Positions 15,817-28,418 are shown, counted from the stretch's first letter. The stretch: 32,780 nt of DNA from Thermophagus xiamenensis (GCF_900112795.1 NZ_FONA01000029.1:1-32780); one strand, 5' to 3'. Notes: generated from the sequence alone by a model not told the origin. Program-made: numbers and translations.

Positions 15817-17439
15817 ATGAAGAGTAAAATATTAAATATATTAAATATGTTACTGGCAGTGGTCCTTTTAGGTGGCCTCTCTGCCTGTGAAGACTTCATT
15901 GACATTGAAGAAAGAGGATCACAAAACCTGGATAATTATTTTGCCAATGAGTCGGAAGCCGAGGCTTTTGTTAACGGACTTTATAAATCGTTTGCCAATT
16001 GGGACGACTGGTGGCAGCAAATCATCCGTCTTACTAATATTATGGCAACCGACGATGCCTGGATGGGAAATCTCCAGCAGGATCCCAGCGATCATTATGC
16101 CCTGGCGCACTATTTTGTGGAATCTTCCAATGCACCGGGTTCTCTTAAAAATTTCTATACCTACAAATATCTGAATATTGGTTCCTGTAATATTGCCATT
16201 AGTGAAATTCCTAATGCTGACATCAATGAGGAGCTGAAAGAAAGGTTAGTAGGCGAGGCTAAATTTTTTAGGGCCTTTAGTTATTGGGAATTGGTCCAAA
16301 ATTTTGGAGATGTGGTTCTGATTACCGAGCCCGAAGGTACTTCAGGATTAAACAAAGGACGTTCCCCTAAGGCTGAAGTGTATGCGCAAATTGTAAAAGA
16401 TTTAAAAGAGGCTGCCGCTGTATTGCCCGAAGCATATGATGATGAGGATCTGGGAAGGGTCACCAGCTGGGCTTGTAAAGCATTGTTGGCGCGTACTTAT
16501 CTTTTTATGCAGGATTATGATAATGCCTATGCCTATGCCGACACCGTCATTCGTGAAGGTTCTTTCTCTCTGGAACCCAACTTTGTGGATATCTGGAGCG
16601 TATATAATCACCACGGGGTAGAATCTATTTTTGAGATTAATGCCAGCAGCGAACAAAACTACAATGTTGGAAACCGTTTTTCGGTGGTGATGTGTGCTCG
16701 CGGTGAAATTTGGCCCGAAGGTGAAGAGGATAAAATCATGGACGGATGGGGTTGGTGTGTTCCTTCTTCTAATCTTGAACAGGCTTTTCTCTCTGAAGGA
16801 GATGAAATTCGACGGAAAAGCACCATTATTACTGTTGGTGATGCGGTTTATGGTGATGAAGAAGAGAATCCCAATTACCAGTTTAGTTTAGATATTAATA
16901 AATCGGGTCGGGTATGGCGAAAATATTACGTGCCTATTAGCATGCGCCGCCAACTGACAACTAAAGATAGACACATCCCATTGCCTATGATTCTTCTACG
17001 ACTGGGAGAAATGTATTTGACAAGAGCTGAGGCTGCCTATTTTCTCGGGAACGAAGGGCAGGCTAAAGAGGATATCAAAACCATTCGGGCAAGAGTGGGA
17101 TTAGGTGATAAAGACGATTTGACAGGTAATGATTTATTGTATGCCATCTGGAAAGAACGTCGACTGGAATTGGCTTCCGAAGGGTTACGTCTCTATGATC
17201 TTCGCCGCCAAATCGACCCTGTTTCAGGAAAACCTCGTATCGCCGAAGCTATGGGGCCTAGTGGTTATTTTGTTCAGTATAATCTTTATGAAAGTACTGA
17301 CCCTTATGAAACCATTCACCCTGAAGAGCCACAAGACAAAGGAATTCGGTTTAAGGAAGGTCAACATGAACTGTGGCCTATTCCTCAGTCAGAAATTGAC
17401 AGAAGTAACGGTGTGATTTCTCAAAATCCGGGGTATTAA
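15817..17439 (+). CDS. SusD-like (RagB/SusD) glycan-binding lipoprotein
   Basis: A 540-residue SusD-family lipoprotein. Signal peptide with lipobox LSAC (Cys24), then EDFIDIEE, an acidic surface-export tag. The alpha-helical TPR scaffold is seen in AEAFVNGLYKSF, RLVGEAKFFRAFSYWELVQNFGDVVLI and TSWACKALLARTYLFMQDYDNAYAYAD. The C-terminal part has the family ending: ERRLELASEGLRLYDLRR, then LWPIPQSEIDRSNGVISQNPGY. It caps the SusC barrel and captures glycan at the surface. It follows SusC by 53 bp and is followed by a terminator-like hairpin before GH2. Length and ends are normal, which makes it a useful internal reference for the SusD remnant at 3408-3587. Confidence 0.96.
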   Translation: MKSKILNILNMLLAVVLLGGLSACEDFIDIEERGSQNLDNYFANESEAEAFVNGLYKSFANWDDWWQQIIRLTNIMATDDAWMGNLQQDPSDHYALAHYFVESSNAPGSLKNFYTYKYLNIGSCNIAISEIPNADINEELKERLVGEAKFFRAFSYWELVQNFGDVVLITEPEGTSGLNKGRSPKAEVYAQIVKDLKEAAAVLPEAYDDEDLGRVTSWACKALLARTYLFMQDYDNAYAYADTVIREGSFSLEPNFVDIWSVYNHHGVESIFEINASSEQNYNVGNRFSVVMCARGEIWPEGEEDKIMDGWGWCVPSSNLEQAFLSEGDEIRRKSTIITVGDAVYGDEEENPNYQFSLDINKSGRVWRKYYVPISMRRQLTTKDRHIPLPMILLRLGEMYLTRAEAAYFLGNEGQAKEDIKTIRARVGLGDKDDLTGNDLLYAIWKERRLELASEGLRLYDLRRQIDPVSGKPRIAEAMGPSGYFVQYNLYESTDPYETIHPEEPQDKGIRFKEGQHELWPIPQSEIDRSNGVISQNPGY

Positions 17440-17584
17440 TATTTTTTGAAAATATATGATTGGAGGGAATGAAATTGTTTAAAGGATATGATGTTTCTTG
17501 GTTTTTGAATTTGAGTTCAAATAACCTTGTGGAAAATTAGTTTTCCTTTATTTCTTCCGAAATTTCTGATTTAAATGTAATTTC

Positions 17585-17627
17585 ATGCCCCGGATACTTT
17601 GTGAAATTCACAGGTTGTCCGGGGTAT
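17585..17627 (+). terminator. Intrinsic terminator or attenuator between SusD and GH2
   Basis: ATGCCCCGGA (17585-17594) pairs with TCCGGGGTAT (17618-17627; one G-T pair), and the loop holds an inner TTGTG/CACA stem. ATTTTGTTT follows. It lies within the 221-bp spacer after SusD, so it may stop most of the transcript or hold back the downstream enzyme genes. Confidence 0.7.
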
Positions 17628-17660
17628 TTTGTTTCTAAATAAGTACTTATATTGTTTGTT

Positions 17661-20072
17661 ATGAAATTATTATTGTTTTTTTTGATATTGGTGATAGATG
17701 TCTCCCTGCTTGGTGCTCAGGTCTCTTTTGGTGAACCGGAAAAGATCAATGCCCACTGGTTTTTTAGTAAAGAGGACTTGCAGGAGGCTTCGCTAAAGGA
17801 TTTTGATGATGCCCACTGGCATAGGGTAGATCTGCCGCATGACTGGAGTATTGAAGAGCCCTATAGTCCTACTCTGGCCAGTGCCACAGGTTATTTGCCC
17901 GGAGGTATCGGTTGGTATCGGAAACATATTAATATCCCGGAACACAAAAAAGGCCAAAAGGTTTATGTTTACTTTGAAGGTATTTATCGTAATGGTTCTG
18001 TCTTTATTAATGGACATTTCGTAGGTATGCGTCCTAATGGGTATATCTCATACATGTATGACATTACCCCCTGGATTGATTTTGGTGAAGAAAATGTTAT
18101 TGCGGTTAAGGTCGACCATTCAAAATTTATTGATTCACGATGGTATACTGGTTCCGGTATTTACCGGGATGTTTATTTGATATATGCCAATCCTGTTCAT
18201 ATTGCCCAATGGGGTGTCTATTATCATACCCAAATGAAAAATAGAAACAGGGCGGTCGTGGAGGTTGAAACGCGTGTGCATAATACCACTCTGCAAGAGA
18301 AAAATTTAACGGTTAAGCAGGATATTTTTGACAAAGAAGGTCGTTTAGTTGCTTCTACTTCATCAACGATAAAGGCCGTGCCCGGTGATTCCAATTTGGT
18401 GCGACAAAAATTAAGGTTAGTCAAACCGCAATTGTGGTCGTTGGAAAACCCCTATCTTTATGATTTGAAAACAAGTATATTGGATGATGCTCAGCCTATT
18501 GACCAAACCACTACACGATTAGGTATCCGAACTCTTGGCTTTGATCCTGACAAGGGCTTTTCACTAAATGGAGAAAATTTAAAGGTGAAGGGAGTTTGTC
18601 TGCACCATGATGCCGGGACTCTTGGAAGTGCCGTACCCAAAGAGGTTTGGAAACGGAGGCTAATAACCTTGAAATCGTTGGGCGTGAATGCTATTCGTAC
18701 CAGCCATAATCCGCAGGCACCGGTTTTATATGACCTTTGCGATGAATTGGGGTTTTTGGTCTTGAATGAAGCTTTCGATGAGTGGGAGTTCCCCAAAAAG
18801 AAATGGGTCGAAGGATGGAATGTGGGAACACCGGCTTTCCAGGGCGCTTATGAGTTTTTTGAAGAGTGGGGAGAAATTGATTTGAGAGATATGGTATTGC
18901 GAGACCGTAACCATCCTTCGGTATTTATGTGGAGTATCGGCAACGAGGTGGATTATCCCAATGATCCCTATTCTCATCCCATACTGGATAAAGAAGGCAT
19001 TCAGCAGCAACATACCAAAGGTTATCAACCTAATCAACCCTCAGCCGAACGCCTGGGGGGCATCGCCAAGCGTTTGGCGGCTGTTGTCAGAGAGTTTGAT
19101 GCTTCCAGACCTGTTACGGCAGCTCTGGCCGGCGCTGTTATGTCTAATGAAACAGAATATCCCGGAGCCTTGGATGTGGTAGGCTATAATTATACCGAAC
19201 GTAGGTATGCGCAAGACCATAAGACTTATCCTGACCGGATATTTTATGGCAGTGAAAATGGACATTCCTATAAAGCATGGAAAGCCGTTACCGACAATGA
19301 ATACATCTTTGGGCAATTTCTATGGACCGGAATTAATTATTTGGGAGAGGCAGGGCGATGGCCGTCACGTGGTTCCAATTCCGGATTGTTGGATATGGCA
19401 GGATTTATAAAACCCCGGGGATTTTACAGGAAAAGTTTGTGGTCCGATGATCCAATGATTTATGTGGGAGCCTATCCCATATCAAAAGGTCGGAGATCGC
19501 TCATCGATGCTCCCAAAGTATGGAATTTCCAGGAAGGTGACTCTGTAAGGGTTATCGCCTATACCAATTGTGGGTCAGCTCAGTTATACCTTAACGGCGA
19601 ATTAATAGGCTCAGAAAAAAGTCGAAATGAAGAAACCGGCGTTATCATCTGGGATGTGGTTTATCATCCCGGAATACTTGAAGCACGAGGTATTAATGAG
19701 CAGCGTTTAGTGGCATTGGACCGGATAGAGACATCGGGCCGTCCTTTCGCCATTGAAGCTCATCGTTGGAATGATAATTCGGCAGTTAAGGCGGGGGATG
19801 TTGTACAAATAGAAATCCGCATTGTAGATGAAAAAGGACGATATGTTTTTCTGTCGGATAATGAAGTAACCTGCATGGTTCATGGGCCGGCGAAGCTTTT
19901 GGGGCTTGAGGCAAGCAACACTTCCGATATGGGTAATTACAATGACAATAAACAACGTGTTTACCAGGGACGAATGATTGCCTACATAAAAACCGAAGGA
20001 AAAGGTAATGTTGAACTCTCTTTTTCTTCCCCTTGGCTGAAAAAGGAGATTGTCACATTTGAGGTGGAATAG
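17661..20072 (+). CDS. GH2 glycoside hydrolase (beta-galactosidase/beta-glucuronidase type), periplasmic
   Basis: An 803-residue secreted GH2 enzyme from ATG 17661 (the frame is open to a TTG at 17652, which I reject). The signal peptide ends near LLGAQ, without a lipobox. Order: sugar-binding jelly roll (~20-180; LPHDWSIEEPY, GGIGWYRKHI, YFEGIYRNGSVFINGHFVG), Ig-like domain (~185-285), TIM barrel (~290-590) with acid/base Glu429 in MWSIGNEVDYP and nucleophile Glu532 in FYGSENGHS, then C-terminal DUF4982-like and Ig-like domains. It would release terminal beta-linked sugars, likely galactose or, if side chains are capped, glucuronic acid; the sequence does not settle which. It sits just after the hairpin at 17585-17627 and 98 bp before the lipoprotein GH30. 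Confidence 0.9.
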   Translation: MKLLLFFLILVIDVSLLGAQVSFGEPEKINAHWFFSKEDLQEASLKDFDDAHWHRVDLPHDWSIEEPYSPTLASATGYLPGGIGWYRKHINIPEHKKGQKVYVYFEGIYRNGSVFINGHFVGMRPNGYISYMYDITPWIDFGEENVIAVKVDHSKFIDSRWYTGSGIYRDVYLIYANPVHIAQWGVYYHTQMKNRNRAVVEVETRVHNTTLQEKNLTVKQDIFDKEGRLVASTSSTIKAVPGDSNLVRQKLRLVKPQLWSLENPYLYDLKTSILDDAQPIDQTTTRLGIRTLGFDPDKGFSLNGENLKVKGVCLHHDAGTLGSAVPKEVWKRRLITLKSLGVNAIRTSHNPQAPVLYDLCDELGFLVLNEAFDEWEFPKKKWVEGWNVGTPAFQGAYEFFEEWGEIDLRDMVLRDRNHPSVFMWSIGNEVDYPNDPYSHPILDKEGIQQQHTKGYQPNQPSAERLGGIAKRLAAVVREFDASRPVTAALAGAVMSNETEYPGALDVVGYNYTERRYAQDHKTYPDRIFYGSENGHSYKAWKAVTDNEYIFGQFLWTGINYLGEAGRWPSRGSNSGLLDMAGFIKPRGFYRKSLWSDDPMIYVGAYPISKGRRSLIDAPKVWNFQEGDSVRVIAYTNCGSAQLYLNGELIGSEKSRNEETGVIIWDVVYHPGILEARGINEQRLVALDRIETSGRPFAIEAHRWNDNSAVKAGDVVQIEIRIVDEKGRYVFLSDNEVTCMVHGPAKLLGLEASNTSDMGNYNDNKQRVYQGRMIAYIKTEGKGNVELSFSSPWLKKEIVTFEVE

Positions 20073-20170
20073 TGAAACATTTAAATATTTTGTGTGCCTT
20101 TTATATGATACTTTTATTCTGATAATGGACGAATTCTCTTTGGTGAATTTAAATCTGAAATTAGAAAATT

Positions 20171-21808
20171 ATGATTAACTATATAAAGTATATTTTCCTG
20201 ACAGTAATAGTATTTTTTTATCTGTCAGGATGCAAGGATAGCAATGATGAGCCAGAGAATAATGATCCCGGTTCACTGGGTGAAGTAATTTATATTGATC
20301 CTACCGTGACTTACCAGGAGATGGAGGGTTTTGGGGCATCCGATTGCTGGCGGGTGCAGTTTGTGGGCGAGAATTGGCCACTGGAGAAAAGAGAAGCCAT
20401 AGCTGACCTTCTGTTTAGTCAGGAAACGGATGAGGAAGGAAATCCCAAAGGAATTGGTCTTTCATTGTGGCGGTTTAACATAGGTGCCGGTAGTGCAGAA
20501 CAAGGGAATGAAAGCAATATAGATAATTCCTGGCGCAGAGCTGAATGTTTCCTGAATGAAGATGGAACTTATGATTGGACCAAACAGGCTGGGCAGCAGT
20601 GGTTCCTTAATGCTGCCAAAGAACGGGGCGTCGAATCCTTTCTGGCTTTTGTTAATAGCCCTCCGGTTTATTTCACTAAAAATGGAAAAGCATATTCACC
20701 CGGGGGGAATAATATCAACCTGGCAAGTGGTCGAATGTCCGATTTTTCAGAGTTCCTGGCTGCTGTGTGTGAACATTTTGAAGATGAAGGAATGGGTTTT
20801 GACTTTTTAAGCCCGGTAAATGAGCCGCAGTGGGATTGGGAATCTTCAGGCCAGGAGGGGTCTCCTGCCACCAACCAGGATATTGCCACTTTGGTCCGAA
20901 CGTTATCAACCGATTTACAAGGAAGGAATCTTCAGACGCAGGTTGTTGTGCCCGAAGCCGGCGAGTTACAGTATCTTTACCAAGCCAATGGAAAGGAAGA
21001 GCGCGGTAACCAGATAGATGCATTCTTTAATCCTTCTTCATCTTATTACATTGGTGATTTGCCTAATGTTAAGGATGTTGTTTTGGGACATAGCTACAGG
21101 ACCACGGCGAACCTTACCACTCTGGTGGACGTAAGAAACAATCTCGGAAGTAAATTGGGTGGATACGGATTTTCGCCGGGATTTTGGCAAAGTGAATTTT
21201 GTATCCTTGAATATAGCGATGATATTGGGGAAGGCTGGTCTCGCGATTTGAGTATTGCTACTGCTCTGTATGTTGCGCGGGTTATCCATTTCGATATCAC
21301 TCTGGCCTATGCCAGTTCCTGGAGTTGGTGGACTGCCCTGTCACAATATGATTACAAGGACGGACTGATCTATTTGGATAACGGCAACGGAGGTATAAAC
21401 GGTCCCACTCATCCCGACTCGGAAGCCCTCAAAACCGATGGATATTATCGAGAATCCAAATTGTTGTGGGCTCTTGGAAACTATTCCAGGTTTGTTCGTC
21501 CGGGTATGGTGCGGGTGAAAGCAGGATTTTCCATACCCAAATCTGAGGAGTATCTGGCCACCAATGTGATGTTTTCTGCCTTTAAAGATACGGATGAGAA
21601 TAAACTGGTTTTGGTTTTTGTTAATTATTCCGATAGTGATAAGAGGTTGACAATCGGTAGTTTGGGAGATTCATTTTCCATCGTCGGAAACACATTTGAT
21701 TCTTATACCACTTCTGCCAGTGATGACCTGGAAAAGGGCGAGATGCCCGCCGATGAGATTGTTATTGGCGGTCGTTCCGTGGTTACACTGGTGGGTGAGA
21801 TGGAATAA
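20171..21808 (+). CDS. GH30 glycoside hydrolase, endo-beta-1,6-galactanase-like, surface lipoprotein
   Basis: A 545-residue paralogue of the GH30 at 9489, but lipidated: signal peptide with lipobox YLSGC (Cys21) followed by KDSNDEPENND, resembling the Lys/acidic export signal of surface lipoproteins in Bacteroidota. Catalytic motifs match those of the partner: start motif GFGASDCWR, acid/base LSPVNEPQW with Glu218, nucleophile FWQSEFCIL with Glu342. The two proteins share long blocks (ALYVARVIH, LLWALGNYSRFVRPGMVRV). A C-terminal beta-sandwich ends at the last residue. I infer that this copy makes the first cuts outside the cell, while the soluble copy acts in the periplasm. Exact linkage specificity is uncertain. 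Confidence 0.9.
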   Translation: MINYIKYIFLTVIVFFYLSGCKDSNDEPENNDPGSLGEVIYIDPTVTYQEMEGFGASDCWRVQFVGENWPLEKREAIADLLFSQETDEEGNPKGIGLSLWRFNIGAGSAEQGNESNIDNSWRRAECFLNEDGTYDWTKQAGQQWFLNAAKERGVESFLAFVNSPPVYFTKNGKAYSPGGNNINLASGRMSDFSEFLAAVCEHFEDEGMGFDFLSPVNEPQWDWESSGQEGSPATNQDIATLVRTLSTDLQGRNLQTQVVVPEAGELQYLYQANGKEERGNQIDAFFNPSSSYYIGDLPNVKDVVLGHSYRTTANLTTLVDVRNNLGSKLGGYGFSPGFWQSEFCILEYSDDIGEGWSRDLSIATALYVARVIHFDITLAYASSWSWWTALSQYDYKDGLIYLDNGNGGINGPTHPDSEALKTDGYYRESKLLWALGNYSRFVRPGMVRVKAGFSIPKSEEYLATNVMFSAFKDTDENKLVLVFVNYSDSDKRLTIGSLGDSFSIVGNTFDSYTTSASDDLEKGEMPADEIVIGGRSVVTLVGEME

Positions 21809-21834
21809 GGTCCTTAAAAGTTGTTTTTGTTTGA

Positions 21835-25035
<3,201 letters not shown>

Positions 25036-25342
25036 ATTTGTTGGTGAAGAACCAGCTAAGTTGTTTAAACAATTGTTCCTTTAGCTGGAAATTAAAATAG
25101 CTAAGAAAAAATGCAACCATGCTTTCGGAATGGGATTATCCCTTTCCGAAGCATGGTTTTGCATTTTTAGCACATAGTACAGCAAACGTTATAGCTTGAT
25201 AAATCAAATGTAAGCAGAATGGTCTGTTATATATGGTTCAGATGAAATGACCATGGCAAGAGGCTTTCCCACAATTTGAAAATATGTTTAAACTTTAACC
25301 GTGCGAGTTTCTCTCGACAAATAATAATCTGTTGGAATGATG
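25036..25342. other. Convergent intergenic region with two stacked hairpins
   Basis: 307 bases without a gene between the LacZ-type GH2 (+) and the diflavin reductase (-). CCAGCTAA (25052-25059) pairs with TTAGCTGG (25081-25088), enclosing the 12-base palindrome TTGTTTAAACAA (25061-25072). The stronger terminator follows at 25106. From 25170 to 25342 I see nothing beyond a small CGAG/CTCG stem near 25308-25316. Confidence 0.7.
25106..25169. terminator. Very strong bidirectional intrinsic terminator
   Basis: AAAAATGCAA plus CCATGCTTTCGGAA on the left pairs with TTCCGAAGCATGG plus TTTTGCATTTTT on the right, with one bulged T. This gives roughly 22 base pairs with A/T tails. It terminates both the PUL operon from the left and the leftward diflavin reductase transcript. 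Confidence 0.9.
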
Positions 25343-27022
25343 TTAATATAGGTCCATAAGCAATCTTTTTTCATCTTTCATATTTTGGATGTAATCTAAA
25401 GTTTGATCTTTAGATAAATGGCCTTCTGAAGCAATAATATCCTCCAGTGCGTCTTTTACACTTTGCCCCATGGTTCGCTTGTTTCCACAAACGTAAACTA
25501 TTGCTTTTTTTTTGTCGATCCATCGGAAGAGATCTTTCTTATGTTGTTTCATGCGATGTTGTACATAAATTTTATGTTCCTGGTCGCGTGAAAAGGCCGT
25601 ATCTAACCGGGTAAGTATTCCGGCCTTTTGAAACTCTTCCAACTCATCTTTGTACAGGAAATCACTTTGAGCATGTCGGTCACCAAAGAAAAGCCAGTTT
25701 TCACCTGTTGCTTTTCTATTTAAACGTTGCTGCAGAAAACCCCTGAAGGGTGCAATGCCCGTACTGGTGGCAATCATAATTATTGGTCTGGAGTCGTCTT
25801 CGGTAAGCCTGAATTTTTCATTTTTTTCCAGAAATACAGGAATGGCATCGCCTTCATCAATGCGGTCGGAAAGGTATGTAGAACACACCCCGGTATGATG
25901 CCTTCCTTTTTGAGTATATTCAATGAGTCCAATGGTAAAATGAGCTTCATGAGGGAAAACCTCGGGAGCATTGGCTACCGAGTATAGTCTTGGGTTTAGT
26001 GGCCGCAGGAGGTCAATTAATTCCTGAGGTGTAATAGTTCCCGGGAAGTCGGTTACCAGGTCCAAAACATCGCTGGTCTCACAATAACTATGGAGCAGTG
26101 CTTTATCCGATATTAAGGAAATAAGGTTATTGTTGGATGCAATTTTGGCATACTTTTCAACCAATAGAGGGGTAACCACTGTTATTTCGTAATTTTCAAC
26201 CAGTGCTTCTTTAAGCAAACGAGGCCCTTTGGCGGTTTCAACGGTTGTTGAACCATCGAATTTTAATTGTTTAAGGAGTCTATCCACCAACAGACGTGAG
26301 TTGTGTACATAGATTCCAAAAGAGTCGCCTGGTTGGTAGTCGTCCGCGAATTTTTCCATGGATAATACCATGTGAAGGGTTCTTTTCGGAAATCTGGCAT
26401 CTGTTAAACGTTTAATCTCTTTTACTTTAGCATAAAAAATGTTGTCGTTTTCGGAATCGACCCGGTTTATCTCGAAGGCGAATTCTTTTTTGCTTTGCGG
26501 GATGGTTTTGGGCACAAGGGCTTCGAAAGCTTCTACAGCTTGTTGCACCCATTTTTTTGCATTTTCTTCGTAATCGATATCACATTCAACAAGCGGTGAG
26601 ATTTCCGAGGCACCCAATTCCAGCAACCGGTTTCTGATATCGTGACCTGTTTTGCAGAAATCTTTATAACTACTATCACCCAGTGCAAGAACACTGAATT
26701 TTGTTTCGGCAGGGAGCTGTGCTTTATCCGAATGGATAAAATGGTAAAAGTTTTCGGCCACGGCCGGTGGATCGCCTTCGCCATGAGTGCTGACAGCCAC
26801 CAGGATGTTTTTCATGTTTGCTATTGAGGCAGGATTCATCGTATTCATGTCGTGAATTTCACTGGCGATACCCAGGTGACGGGCATAATCATATGCCAGT
26901 TTTGCTGCTGATTGGGAGTTACCGGTACGGCTGCCATATATTACGTGAAGGGTGGTTTCAGTTACATCTGGTTTATTCTCTTGTTTTTTTTGTATATGCT
27001 GTGATTGAATTGTTTGAGGCAT
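25343..27022 (-). CDS. CysJ-like diflavin reductase (flavodoxin-FAD-NADPH)
   Basis: A 559-residue cytoplasmic diflavin reductase from ATG 27022; a TTG at 27046 is open in frame but unlikely. Domains: FMN flavodoxin domain (~24-170) with SRTGNSQ (31-37) and VLALGDSSYKDFCKTG; connecting FAD domain with RLYS (345-348) and the GVCSTYL motif; NADPH domain with ATSTGIAPFRGFLQQR and YVCGNKRTMGQ; and the CysJ-like tail DEKRLLMDLY ending in Tyr. It should pass electrons from NADPH through FAD and FMN to a partner. Sulfite reductase flavoprotein is the closest named relative, but no CysI haemoprotein gene is nearby. Its neighbour, 112 bp upstream on the same strand, is a radical SAM protein, which suggests an electron-donor role. 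Length is close to CysJ (~600). Confidence 0.88.
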   Translation of the reverse strand: MPQTIQSQHIQKKQENKPDVTETTLHVIYGSRTGNSQSAAKLAYDYARHLGIASEIHDMNTMNPASIANMKNILVAVSTHGEGDPPAVAENFYHFIHSDKAQLPAETKFSVLALGDSSYKDFCKTGHDIRNRLLELGASEISPLVECDIDYEENAKKWVQQAVEAFEALVPKTIPQSKKEFAFEINRVDSENDNIFYAKVKEIKRLTDARFPKRTLHMVLSMEKFADDYQPGDSFGIYVHNSRLLVDRLLKQLKFDGSTTVETAKGPRLLKEALVENYEITVVTPLLVEKYAKIASNNNLISLISDKALLHSYCETSDVLDLVTDFPGTITPQELIDLLRPLNPRLYSVANAPEVFPHEAHFTIGLIEYTQKGRHHTGVCSTYLSDRIDEGDAIPVFLEKNEKFRLTEDDSRPIIMIATSTGIAPFRGFLQQRLNRKATGENWLFFGDRHAQSDFLYKDELEEFQKAGILTRLDTAFSRDQEHKIYVQHRMKQHKKDLFRWIDKKKAIVYVCGNKRTMGQSVKDALEDIIASEGHLSKDQTLDYIQNMKDEKRLLMDLY

Positions 27023-27068
27023 AGCTAATAATTTTTTACAATGCAAAACATGTTTGTTTCAGCTTTCT

Positions 27069-27096
27069 GCTAAAATCAAAAACTTCAAATTTTAGC
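27069..27096. other. AT-rich hairpin between KamA-like and diflavin reductase genes
   Basis: GCTAAAAT (27069-27076) is perfectly complementary to ATTTTAGC (27089-27096) with a 12-base loop. No T-tract follows in the leftward reading direction, so it may be a processing or stability element rather than a terminator. The 112-bp spacer holds no other obvious signal. Confidence 0.45.
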
Positions 27097-27134
27097 TGAA
27101 TTAAAATGGCTAACTATATGGGCATTGCAGAATA

Positions 27135-28418
27135 TCATCCGGGGATTAATTCCGGCATTTCCACTTCTTTGAGTTGGTCGACCCAGGTGGCTTGTTCATC
27201 ATAATGCATTAAAAACGGTTTAAACGTTTCGCTGTAATTACGATGACGGATGTATTGCATCATGAAGTATTTTGAACCGTCGAGCGGATTAGTGACAATG
27301 CCCATTATCTGAACCTTTCCTTTTGATGCCGACATAACGGGACCGGTCACTGTTTTGGCAAAACTGCCCGTTTCGCGCATCGCTTTTTGGTACATTCTAT
27401 AAATATCTGCCAGTGGAAGACTAAAATAGTTGTAAGGACCTGTTTCTCGTTCGATAAACATATAGTAAGGAACCAGTCCCAGTTGGACTTGTTTTTTCCA
27501 CATACGAGCCCAATCTTCGCTACGGTTGTTAATATGATTTAGCACGGGGGCTTGAGTCCGTATCTCAGCGCCGGTAGCACGGATGTTGCGAATGGCTTCC
27601 TGAACCACTTCTGTATCTAACTCATTAGGATGATTAAAATGAGCCATGATAGAAAGATGTAAGCCGCTATCGGTAATGTGCTTAAGAATATCCAGGATTT
27701 GTGTAGCTTCTTCATTGTGTTTGGGAAGGAAAGTGAAAGGCCAGTAACTTAATGATTTAGTACCAAATCTGATATTTTGAAGATTGGGTATTTTGGCATC
27801 AATGAGTGCATTGATATAATTTTGTATTGTCGCTGGGTCCATAACCATGGGGTCGCCACCGGTGAACAGGATTTCATTAATGTTTTCGTTACGGCGTATG
27901 TATTCGATGACCTTCTGAATTTCTCGCATTGAAAATTTTAAGTCAAGGTCTTTAATAAATTGAGGCCATCTGAAGCAAAAAGTGCAGTGAGCATGACAGG
28001 TTTGACCCTGGCTGGGAAAAAACAGCACGATGTCTTTGTATTTATGTTGCATTCCCTTGAGTTCTTCCCCATCCATTTTAGGAACATTGGTCATTTGCTG
28101 GGCTGGATGAGGATTCATTTCCATCCTGATATCATAAATGACTTTATTGACTTCATTACTGGCCGAAGCACTGTTAAGAGCTTTCGTCAATCGACCATAT
28201 TGGTCGTCGGTAAGCATATGTCGATTGGGAAAGTTAAGAATGTAAATAGGGTCGCTTTCATAATTTTCCCAGTCGATAAGGTAATCCACCACGTAGTTAT
28301 TGGTCTTAAAAGGAATTACTTTTGAAACAATGTCAATTTCTTTTTTTACTTTTTCCGGCAAATAGCGCATATACTCAATTTCCCGAAAGTTTCTGGCATT
28401 GTAAGTAATAAACTTCAT
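27135..28418 (-). CDS. KamA-family (lysine 2,3-aminomutase-like) radical SAM protein
   Basis: A 427-residue radical SAM protein of KamA-like length (~415). The 4Fe-4S cysteines are Cys141, Cys145 and Cys148 in the motif CHAHCTFCFRWPQF, followed by EILFTGGDPMVMD, the SAM-binding GGDP motif. C-terminal lysines Lys366/Lys368 in SASKGKVQIMG may correspond to the PLP-binding region, but the classic glycine-rich PGGGGK-like loop of lysine 2,3-aminomutase is not evident, so PLP dependence is uncertain. The CX3CX2C surroundings also differ from the CRHCTRRR of true lysine 2,3-aminomutases. The substrate is therefore unknown; a beta-amino acid or related amine is possible. It is first in a leftward pair with the diflavin reductase, a plausible source of electrons for its cluster. 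Confidence 0.85.
   Translation of the reverse strand: MKFITYNARNFREIEYMRYLPEKVKKEIDIVSKVIPFKTNNYVVDYLIDWENYESDPIYILNFPNRHMLTDDQYGRLTKALNSASASNEVNKVIYDIRMEMNPHPAQQMTNVPKMDGEELKGMQHKYKDIVLFFPSQGQTCHAHCTFCFRWPQFIKDLDLKFSMREIQKVIEYIRRNENINEILFTGGDPMVMDPATIQNYINALIDAKIPNLQNIRFGTKSLSYWPFTFLPKHNEEATQILDILKHITDSGLHLSIMAHFNHPNELDTEVVQEAIRNIRATGAEIRTQAPVLNHINNRSEDWARMWKKQVQLGLVPYYMFIERETGPYNYFSLPLADIYRMYQKAMRETGSFAKTVTGPVMSASKGKVQIMGIVTNPLDGSKYFMMQYIRHRNYSETFKPFLMHYDEQATWVDQLKEVEMPELIPG

Noticed and set aside
25343-27022. Genuine sulfite reductase flavoprotein CysJ with assimilation role
   Set aside because: The domains fit, but there is no CysI or other sulfur assimilation gene in the window; only a CysJ-like diflavin reductase is supported.
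27135-28418. Confirmed lysine 2,3-aminomutase
   Set aside because: The cysteine motif surroundings differ and the usual PLP lysine loop is not clear; only the KamA-like family level is justified.
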